6,888 nt of DNA from an uncultured Lachnospiraceae bacterium. GTDB lineage: Bacteria; Bacillota; Clostridia; Lachnospirales; Lachnospiraceae. Below are positions 1 through 5,555 of the stretch, piece after piece. Every line of letters begins with the position of its first letter. Within the stretch, counting starts at the first letter, position 1. The notes below the pieces were generated by a model. It had not been told where the DNA came from. It was given only the letters and a program-made list of their open reading frames with translations, and did not search any database. Both the position numbers and the translations under genes were made by a program. Where the stretch lies: the NCBI GenBank assembly GCA_902766845.1, contig CACXFD010000214.1, forward strand, positions 1 to 6,888. The letters are read 5' to 3'.

Positions 1-1
1 C

Positions 2-3000
2 GAGATCTCGGTCTCGGCCACCGACAACCAGAACCTGGCCTATGTGGCCGTGATGTCGCTGGACGGCGCGACGATCTACGCGGAAGACGTTCCGGCCGGA
101 CCGGAGGCTGAGGTCACCTTCGACGCGTCGGAGGCGATCGAGAACGCCAAAGGCTACGTGGCCGTGTTCGCGGCGGACTATGCCGGCAACGAATCGGCCG
201 TGGCCGTGAAGGTCAACGACAACGCGTTCGAAGAAAAGACCGTCTATGTGCTGACGGATGAACTGATCTCCGGTGAAGACTATGTGATCGCGGACCGCGG
301 TGAAGCCGGTGACGCGCTGACCGTCGCCTGCGCGAACGGGAGCGTTGCGTCGGCACCGGCCGTTGTCAATGACGCGACCGAGGAGATCAAGAGCCTGTAT
401 ATCGACAGCGCCGACGTGGCGGAGACCGCAGTCTGGACTGCCATGACGAACGGCACGCTGAAGAACGGGGACAGCTTCCTCGGCAAGGCCGGCAGTGCCG
501 CGCTCGAGATCGCTTCGGACGGCGGCGCCGTCTGGACCTGGGACGGTTCGGCCCACCAGCTGACCACCGACGGCGGCGCGCTGGCCTGCACCGAAGGCAC
601 CTTCGGACTGAACAGCGAATCGGCCGGCGTTTATCTGTACCGCAAGTCCACGATCATCGTGGCGATCGATCCGTACAAGGTCACGTCCGTGACGGTAAAT
701 CCGGAGGAACTCTTCCTGTATACCGGCAACGTCGAGGACCTGATGTATAAGGTGGCTCCGCTGACCGCTCTGGACCGCACCGTGACCTGGACCTCGACTG
801 ACAGCGAGATCGCTGCGGTCGATGAGAACGGCCAGGTGACGGCGGGCAAAGCCGGGACGGCCATCGTGACGGTGACCTCGAACTCGAATCCTTCCTGCAG
901 CGCGTCGTGCATCGTGCATGTGCTTGCGCTGAACAAGGATCTGACCGGTTTCCTGTGGGATGAAGACGGCGAAGTGTTCGCTTCGGCCTTCAACTCCGAC
1001 ACGCTTCCGGCTTACCGGAAGCTCCACGCGGAAGGCCTGCCGGCCGCGCTGACGTCCGGCTACGTGTTGCAGCCCGGCTACGTGATCGCCGGCACGCTGG
1101 ATACGCAGACCGCGGAGACGGACCTGTATCTCGTGGATGAAGAGACCTATGAGATCCAATACGTGGGCGCCAATAATCTGTATGCGACCGGCATCGCGCC
1201 CGGATCGAGCTATTACTCCTACATGGTATACAGCTACGGCCCGTATTTGATCTTCGGTAACATCTCCCCGAAGGATGACGGGACCGGGACCGGGACTGAG
1301 GTGTCCGGCCTGATCTACAACCTCCTTCAGGCCGGGAACTATACGGGCGGCGCGTACATTGCCGGTGTGGCGGCCAAGACCTCCGATGTGTACGTCTCTG
1401 AGTACTACTTCCTGGACGAGAACGGACGGATCTGGGAGACGTCGGTCGATCTCAGCCAAGGCGCTGCCTTCACGGAGCCGCAGCTGGTGGTCGAGACGGG
1501 CATCCAGACCAACTTCCTGTACCAGAGCCTGTACAGTGACGGCAAGTACATCTACTGGTCGCACTTTGACGACGGAGACACGGTCGAACTGATCATCGTG
1601 GATCCGGAAAACGGCACGACGTACTTTGCCGGCTCGTTCGATAAGGATATCTGGCCGGTCGGCGGTCTGCATGTGTCGGGCCAGACGCCTCCGGCCGGCA
1701 CCGGTGCTCAGCCTGCGGGCAGCGCAGACGTGCAGCAGCTGACGCCGGTCATGACCGCGGACCAGATCCGTTCGGAAGAGATCGACCAGCGCTTCGCGCA
1801 GGCCGCGGCCCAGCTCCGTGTCCCGGTCCTTCCGGCTCAGACGACGGAAGAAGAGCCGTCGGATGCGGCAGAAGAGACCGATGACGTGACGGTCACCGAA
1901 CCGGCGCAGGACACGACGGTTCCGGAAGCTCCTGCGGACGTGACCGATGAAACGGACGCCGCGGATGCGGCGGAAACGGTTCCCGCAGAGGGCGCGGCCG
2001 AACAGCCCGCTGACGAAACGGAAGAGAACGTCGTTCCTGCCGAGGCGGAAACGGCCCCCGCTCCGGAGCCGGCCGCGGACGATGCGGCTGCGGCTGCGGA
2101 AGAGACCGCCCCGGCGGAAGAGGCCGTGCCTCAGAACCCGGCGGAAGGCGGCACGATGTCGCTGCGTCTGCGCCGTGATCCGATCGGACCGGGCGCCTCG
2201 AAGCTGTCGGTCACCTCGGAGACCGCAAAGAAAAACGAAGAGACCGGCAAGATCGAATCGACGGTCACGATCAGCGAGGAAGTCATGACGGTCAACGGCT
2301 TCTACGAAGTCACCTATGATCCGGAAGTCCTGTCCTTCGATCCGGAGACCGGCGTCGACTGCGGTCAGGAGCACTACTCCGTCTTTGACGAAGACGGCGT
2401 GATCCGCTTCGCGTTCGCGACGCTGGAGGCCGTTCCCGCACAGGAGCAGATCGCGGCCCTGACGTTTACTTCTCTGGACTGCGAAGACCATGAGATCAAC
2501 GTGGCCACGCAGGAACGCGGCACCGAACTGGATCTGCAGGAGAACGCGGAGGTGACGGTCGAGGGCGACCACGTCTGGGGCGAACCGACCTATGCCTGGT
2601 CGGCGGACAACAGCGAAGTGACGGCCACGCGTGTCTGCGAGAACAACGCGGAGCACAAAGAGACCGAGACGGTCAAGACCACCTCGAAGGTCACGAAGGA
2701 AGCGACCTGCGAAGCCAAGGGCGAGACCACGTATACCGCCGCGTTCAAGAACGAGGCATTTTCGGAGCAGACGAAGACCGCGGCCGACATCGACGCGGCC
2801 GGACACAGCTACGGCGAGCCCGAGTGGACCTGGACGGAAGACAATAAGGCAACGGCCGTCTTCACTTGCGAGAACTGCGGAGACCAGGTCACGAAGGAAG
2901 GCACGGTCACCTCGGTGACCACCGAAGCCACGACCGACGCCGAAGGCAATACGGTCTATACGGCCACCGTCACGATGGACGGCAAGGTCTATACGTCCGA

Positions 3001-3556
3001 AAAGACCGTGACGATTCCGAAGCTCACGCCGGCCGACGAAGGCGGCAACTCCGGCAGCGGCTCGAACAGCAACTCCGGCAGCAACTCCGGCAGCGGCTCG
3101 AACAGCGGCTCCGGCAGCTCGGAGACGACGCCCGCGGATGAGTCCGGGGCAGCGGATGAGACGGAGACGCCGGATGAGACCGAACCGGCCGAGACCGAAG
3201 AAGCGACCGAACCGGCCGAAGACAACGCGGAAACCGAAACGCAGCCCGCTACGGAATCGGCGATCGACGACAGCGACGTGCCGAAGACCGACCCGAACGG
3301 CGGATCCGGTGAAGGAGCCGGCCGCGGCACCGTGGCGATCCTGACGGTTCTGACCGCGCTGGGCGCTTTAGGCGCCGGCATCTTCCTGACCGCGAAGAAG
3401 CGTGCCGTGGGCCTGCTTCCGGCCGTGGGCGCCGTGGCCGCCGTCCTGCTGACGCAGAAGTTCGGCGGAGACGTCGTGATGGCGGATGTCTGGACCATCC
3501 TGACGACAGCCCTGTGCGGCATCAACGCCGCGCTGATCGCGCTGAAGAAAAAGTAA
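2..3556 (+). CDS. Large modular cell-surface protein, C-terminal 1184 residues (5' partial); possibly S8 lactocepin-type cell-envelope peptidase
   Basis: The frame is open from base 2, so the true start lies upstream; the GTG at 44 is not a convincing start. Seen in order: the end of an Fn3-like domain with D-Y-AGNES (2-235); an unrecognised Trp/Gly-rich region (236-660); a Big_2 Ig-like domain with WTSTDSEIAAVDENGQVTAG (668-925); a propeller-like region rich in Gly, Tyr and Asp (926-1690); an acidic Pro/Ala/Glu/Thr linker (1691-2155); a cohesin-like domain (2196-2560); two related modules (2570-3022); Ser/Gly/Asn and Thr/Glu linkers; VPKTD (3278-3292); and a hydrophobic tail ending KKK. The Fn3-like motif, Big_2 and propeller order resemble C-termini of Bacillota S8 cell-envelope peptidases, but the Asp-His-Ser catalytic domain is not in the window, so that assignment is inference; an adhesin or another surface enzyme is possible. 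An exported, membrane- or wall-anchored location is well supported. A terminator follows 36 bases after the stop. Confidence 0.85.
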   Translation, partial: EISVSATDNQNLAYVAVMSLDGATIYAEDVPAGPEAEVTFDASEAIENAKGYVAVFAADYAGNESAVAVKVNDNAFEEKTVYVLTDELISGEDYVIADRGEAGDALTVACANGSVASAPAVVNDATEEIKSLYIDSADVAETAVWTAMTNGTLKNGDSFLGKAGSAALEIASDGGAVWTWDGSAHQLTTDGGALACTEGTFGLNSESAGVYLYRKSTIIVAIDPYKVTSVTVNPEELFLYTGNVEDLMYKVAPLTALDRTVTWTSTDSEIAAVDENGQVTAGKAGTAIVTVTSNSNPSCSASCIVHVLALNKDLTGFLWDEDGEVFASAFNSDTLPAYRKLHAEGLPAALTSGYVLQPGYVIAGTLDTQTAETDLYLVDEETYEIQYVGANNLYATGIAPGSSYYSYMVYSYGPYLIFGNISPKDDGTGTGTEVSGLIYNLLQAGNYTGGAYIAGVAAKTSDVYVSEYYFLDENGRIWETSVDLSQGAAFTEPQLVVETGIQTNFLYQSLYSDGKYIYWSHFDDGDTVELIIVDPENGTTYFAGSFDKDIWPVGGLHVSGQTPPAGTGAQPAGSADVQQLTPVMTADQIRSEEIDQRFAQAAAQLRVPVLPAQTTEEEPSDAAEETDDVTVTEPAQDTTVPEAPADVTDETDAADAAETVPAEGAAEQPADETEENVVPAEAETAPAPEPAADDAAAAAEETAPAEEAVPQNPAEGGTMSLRLRRDPIGPGASKLSVTSETAKKNEETGKIESTVTISEEVMTVNGFYEVTYDPEVLSFDPETGVDCGQEHYSVFDEDGVIRFAFATLEAVPAQEQIAALTFTSLDCEDHEINVATQERGTELDLQENAEVTVEGDHVWGEPTYAWSADNSEVTATRVCENNAEHKETETVKTTSKVTKEATCEAKGETTYTAAFKNEAFSEQTKTAADIDAAGHSYGEPEWTWTEDNKATAVFTCENCGDQVTKEGTVTSVTTEATTDAEGNTVYTATVTMDGKVYTSEKTVTIPKLTPADEGGNSGSGSNSNSGSNSGSGSNSGSGSSETTPADESGAADETETPDETEPAETEEATEPAEDNAETETQPATESAIDDSDVPKTDPNGGSGEGAGRGTVAILTVLTALGALGAGIFLTAKKRAVGLLPAVGAVAAVLLTQKFGGDVVMADVWTILTTALCGINAALIALKKK
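2570..3022 (+). repeat. Two divergent copies of a ~75-residue surface-protein module
   Basis: Protein-level tandem repeat inside the surface protein. Copy 1 (2570-2803, 78 codons) and copy 2 (2804-3022, 73 codons) share the order H-x-(W/Y)-GEP, W-(S/T)-x-DN, A-T, a Cys-Glu-Asn motif, a T-x-EAT step, TYTA or VYTA, and a closing T-x-T stretch. Copy 2 keeps a C-E-N-C motif (codons at 2867 and 2876). Copy 1 has C-E-N-N-A-E-H at 2636-2656, with His where a metal ligand could sit. Similar modules recur near the C-terminus of Bacillota surface proteins and probably act as stalk or spacer domains. The two copies have drifted well apart, so this is old duplication rather than recent slippage. Confidence 0.7.
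3045..3106 (+). repeat. Short direct repeat in Ser/Gly/Asn linker
   Basis: A 26-base unit at 3045-3070 is repeated exactly at 3081-3106, with a partial copy between them. It encodes a flexible Asn-Ser-Gly-Ser-Gly-Ser linker between the last repeat module and the Thr/Glu-rich region. Perfect nucleotide identity in a stretch free to use many codons suggests recent slippage expansion, so linker length may vary between strains. Confidence 0.8.
3278..3553 (+). other. C-terminal anchor: degenerate sortase-like motif plus multi-helix hydrophobic tail
   Basis: VPKTD (3278-3292) sits where a wall-sorting LPXTG motif would be, followed by a Gly-rich stretch, a first hydrophobic segment from the Gly at 3326 to about 3395, and a KKR cluster. 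In a standard sorting signal the protein would end there. Instead two more hydrophobic stretches follow (about 3407-3460 and 3482-3544) before the terminal KKK. The Gly of LPXTG is replaced by Asp, so sortase cleavage is doubtful and simple membrane anchoring is the safer reading. The helix count is judged by eye. Confidence 0.6.
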
Positions 3557-3591
3557 GAGAGTTTCCTGAAAAAGCCAGGGAACACAAGCGG

Positions 3592-3627
3592 AATGCCGGG
3601 CCATGAACATGGCCCGGTATTTCTTTC
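3592..3627 (+). terminator. Rho-independent terminator of the surface-protein gene
   Basis: The arms 3592-3604 and 3609-3621 form a 13-bp stem with one G-U wobble around a GAAC loop (3605-3608). The core is GC-rich (CCGGGCC paired with GGCCCGG) and the stem runs into a T-rich tail, TTTCTTTC. It lies 36 bases past the stop codon of the surface protein and before the promoter of the ABC operon, so it separates the two transcription units. The tail is interrupted by C, so some read-through is possible. Confidence 0.9.
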
Positions 3628-3666
3628 GGTTATGATGAAAGAGGCTTATTTGATGATGAAAAGCGA

Positions 3667-3695
3667 TTGCGAAAACAGCCTCCCTATGCTATGAT
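3667..3695 (+). promoter_or_regulatory. Sigma-A type promoter with extended -10 for the ABC exporter operon
   Basis: The -35 TTGCGA (3667-3672) and -10 TATGAT (3690-3695) are separated by exactly 17 bases. TG at 3687-3688 gives an extended -10 (TGCTATGAT). The segment from about 3620 to 3700 is clearly more AT-rich than its surroundings. Transcription should begin near 3701-3704, leaving an untranslated or leader region of about 100 bases before the ATG at 3801. Confidence 0.8.
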
Positions 3696-3703
3696 ACAAG
3701 AAC

Positions 3704-3808
3704 ATGCGCGCTCTCTTTTCAGACCTTGCCGGACAACGGCCGGAAATTCGGACAGACGGCGCGTATACAGCGAAAGAAAGGAAAAGGAGGAACGGCCCGG
3801 ATGAGTGA
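3704..3808 (+). CDS. Possible 34-residue leader peptide overlapping the exporter gene
   Basis: An ATG at 3704 opens a 34-codon frame ending in TGA at 3806-3808, overlapping the first eight bases of the exporter gene in another frame (ATGAGTGA). The peptide is basic towards its end (a K-E-R-K-R-R run) and resembles nothing I know. The predicted transcription start lies at or only a few bases before this ATG, so it would have to be read as a leaderless or near-leaderless message; no ribosome binding site is possible. In favour are its position right after the promoter, the start-stop overlap typical of coupling, and the bmrB leader ORF ahead of bmrCD in Bacillus subtilis. Against are its small size and the chance of finding such a frame in GC-rich DNA. 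It may simply be untranslated leader. Confidence 0.25.
   Translation: MRALFSDLAGQRPEIRTDGAYTAKERKRRNGPDE
3784..3790 (+). promoter_or_regulatory. Ribosome binding site fixing the start of the BmrC-like gene
   Basis: AAGGAGG lies 10 bases before ATG 3801. The same frame is open upstream to a TTG at 3726, but that start has no ribosome binding site, adds a 25-residue basic extension absent from the family, and would bury this strong site inside the gene. ATG 3801 is therefore preferred. The spacing is slightly long. Confidence 0.85.
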
Positions 3809-5555
3809 CTGGAAACGTCTGTTTTCCTACATCAAACGGTACTGGTGGCGGTATGTGCTCGGCATGGCCGCCCTGTATGTCGTGGATGACATGAACGCCT
3901 GGGTCCCGCGGCTGACCGGCATGATCACGGACGGCTTGCTGGACGGCTCGCTCGGCTTTGACGGCGTCCGGGACCTGGTGATCCGCATCCTGCTGTGCGG
4001 CCTGGCCGTCGTCATCGGCCGCTTCCTGTGGCGATATTTCATCTTTCTGCCGTCCCGCATGATCGAGCGGGACATGCGGGATGACCTGTACAAGCACCTC
4101 CAGCTGCTCTCGCCGGTCTTTTACAACACCCACAAGACCGGTGACCTGATGTCGTATTTCACGAACGATCTGGCCGCGGTGCGCATGGCCATGGGCCCTT
4201 CGGTCGTGACCGCGTTCGACGCGTCGGTCATGCTGATCCTCGTGCTGAGCCAAATGATCCGCTACGTGGATCTGAAGCTCACGCTGGTCGCGATGATCCC
4301 GCTGCTCCTGATCGTCTGGGGCAACTATTACTACGCGAAGGCCATGAACCGGCGTTTCGAGGAAAAGCAGGAAGCGTTCTCGGTCCTGTCGGACGAGACG
4401 CAGGAAGCCATCAGCGGCATCCGTGTGCTGAAGGGCTTCGTGCAGGAGATGAAGGAACTGTATCATTTCCGCAAGCTGAATGAAGACAACCGGGAGAAGA
4501 ATCTGCGCGTGGCGTCGCTGCGCGCCTGGTTCATCCCGACTCTGTTCCTGCTGATCGGCCTGAGCAGCGTGATCACGCTGCTGTACGGCGGCTATATGAC
4601 GCTGACCGCGCAGATCACGCTCGGACGGTTCGTGGCGTTCAATTCCTACATCGGTATGATCGTCTGGCCCATGCTCGCGGCCGGTGAGTGCGTGACCATG
4701 TTCAGCCAGGGCATGGCCTCAATGAAGCGCATCAACGTCCTGATGAACGAGGAACCGGACATCGTGGACAGCCCGGACGTGGAGCCGGTGGAAGGACTGG
4801 CCGGCGAGATCGAGTTCAACGATCTGACCTTCGCCTATCCGGACGCCCCGGAGCGGAACGTGCTGGAGCATGTGACGCTGCATATCGCGGCCGGCGAGAC
4901 TGTCGGCATCATGGGCGGGACCGGATCCGGGAAATCGTCGATCACGGGCCTGCTGTACCGGCTGTATGACACCGAGCCGGGCATGATCCGGATCGACGGC
5001 CATGACATCGCAAAGATCCCGCTGGAAGTGCTCCGCACGCAGATCTCGTGCGTCCCGCAGGACAATTTCCTTTTCTCGGATACCATCCGGGGCAATATCG
5101 CCTTCGGCGTGGACGGCGCCACGGAGGAAGAGATCGAACAGGCTGCGAAGGACGCCTGCGTGCATGAGAACATCATCGCGTTCCCGGAAGGGTATGATAC
5201 GCGCGTCGGCGAGCGCGGCGTGACGCTCTCGGGCGGCCAGAAGCAGCGTTGCTCGATCGCGCGCGCCCTGCTCAAGGAAGCGCCGGTCCTGCTGCTGGAC
5301 GACGCGCTGTCGGCCGTAGACACGGACACTGAAGCCGAGATTCTGAAGAACCTGCGGCGGCGCCGGGCCGGCCGGACCACGCTGATCGTGGGGCACCGCG
5401 TCTCCACGATGGAGTTCGCGGACCACATCTGCGTGCTCGAGGACGGCCGCATGATCGAATACGGCACCAAGGAAGAACTGCTCGCGCGGGGCGGCGTGTT
5501 CGCCCGCACCTATGAGAACCAGCGCCTGAAGGGCGGAGAGGAGGCCGCGGAATGA
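3801..5555 (+). CDS. bmrC: ABC exporter half-transporter, BmrC/YheI-like subunit with degenerate catalytic site
   Basis: A 584-residue type I (ABCB-like) half-transporter, the usual length for BmrC/YheI (about 585), in the cytoplasmic membrane. Six membrane helices are visible at about residues 16-38, 57-82, 135-155, 158-179, 240-268 and 275-300. The nucleotide-binding domain follows with A-loop Tyr346, Walker A GGTGSGKSS (Lys378), Q-loop Gln420, signature LSGGQ (476-480), Walker B ending Asp500, D-loop SAVD (504-507) and switch His532. The residue after Walker B is Asp501 instead of the catalytic Glu, marking the subunit that forms the degenerate ATP site of a heterodimer; its intact LSGGQ would serve the partner's active site. 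The stop overlaps the next start (ATGA), giving a coupled operon from the promoter at 3667-3695. Family and heterodimer role are strong; the exact substrate (drugs in B. subtilis) cannot be read from sequence, and one-to-one orthology with bmrC is inferred. Confidence 0.93.
   Translation: MSDWKRLFSYIKRYWWRYVLGMAALYVVDDMNAWVPRLTGMITDGLLDGSLGFDGVRDLVIRILLCGLAVVIGRFLWRYFIFLPSRMIERDMRDDLYKHLQLLSPVFYNTHKTGDLMSYFTNDLAAVRMAMGPSVVTAFDASVMLILVLSQMIRYVDLKLTLVAMIPLLLIVWGNYYYAKAMNRRFEEKQEAFSVLSDETQEAISGIRVLKGFVQEMKELYHFRKLNEDNREKNLRVASLRAWFIPTLFLLIGLSSVITLLYGGYMTLTAQITLGRFVAFNSYIGMIVWPMLAAGECVTMFSQGMASMKRINVLMNEEPDIVDSPDVEPVEGLAGEIEFNDLTFAYPDAPERNVLEHVTLHIAAGETVGIMGGTGSGKSSITGLLYRLYDTEPGMIRIDGHDIAKIPLEVLRTQISCVPQDNFLFSDTIRGNIAFGVDGATEEEIEQAAKDACVHENIIAFPEGYDTRVGERGVTLSGGQKQRCSIARALLKEAPVLLLDDALSAVDTDTEAEILKNLRRRRAGRTTLIVGHRVSTMEFADHICVLEDGRMIEYGTKEELLARGGVFARTYENQRLKGGEEAAE
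5539..5544 (+). promoter_or_regulatory. Ribosome binding site of the BmrD-like gene
   Basis: AGGAGG sits inside the last codons of the BmrC-like gene, 7 bases before ATG 5552, which overlaps the upstream stop as ATGA. An ideal site plus overlap indicates coupled translation, suited to equal amounts of two partner subunits. Confidence 0.88.

Noticed and set aside
44..46. GTG at 44 as the start of the surface protein
   Set aside because: The frame continues upstream to the window edge with sequence that completes the Fn3-like domain, and no ribosome binding site precedes the GTG.
2140..2158. Internal start (ATG 2156 behind a GGAAGG-like stretch) making a separate cohesin-type protein
   Set aside because: The reading frame is continuous with the upstream linker, there is no promoter or terminator nearby, and a protein starting here would lack a signal peptide although its domains are extracellular.
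2989..3585. Antisense open frame rich in Ser, Pro and Val opposite the surface-protein C-terminus
   Set aside because: It is the reverse reading of the Glu/Thr/Ser/Gly low-complexity linkers and the hydrophobic tail, and it runs through the sense gene's stop codon without a credible start context.
3631..3636. A second TATGAT as an alternative -10 box
   Set aside because: No acceptable -35 lies 16-18 bases upstream; that position falls inside the terminator stem.
3726..3728. TTG at 3726 as the start of the BmrC-like protein
   Set aside because: No ribosome binding site; the 25 extra residues are unlike the family, and AAGGAGG at 3784-3790 clearly serves ATG 3801.
3557..3800. A functional link between the surface protein and the exporter as one operon or secretion system
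   Set aside because: A strong terminator followed by an independent promoter separates them. The surface protein should be secreted by the general pathway, and BmrCD-type exporters have no peptidase domain for processing peptides.
3684..4466. Long antisense open frame opposite the BmrC-like gene (260 codons)
   Set aside because: It is a shadow of codon bias in the sense gene: it is unusually rich in His, Asp, Arg and Gln, has no recognisable domain, and runs across the promoter and the start of a clearly real ABC transporter gene.
4719..5426. Antisense open frame opposite the nucleotide-binding domain (235 codons)
   Set aside because: It mirrors conserved ABC motifs on the other strand and shows only Arg/His/Asp-rich composition without a domain.
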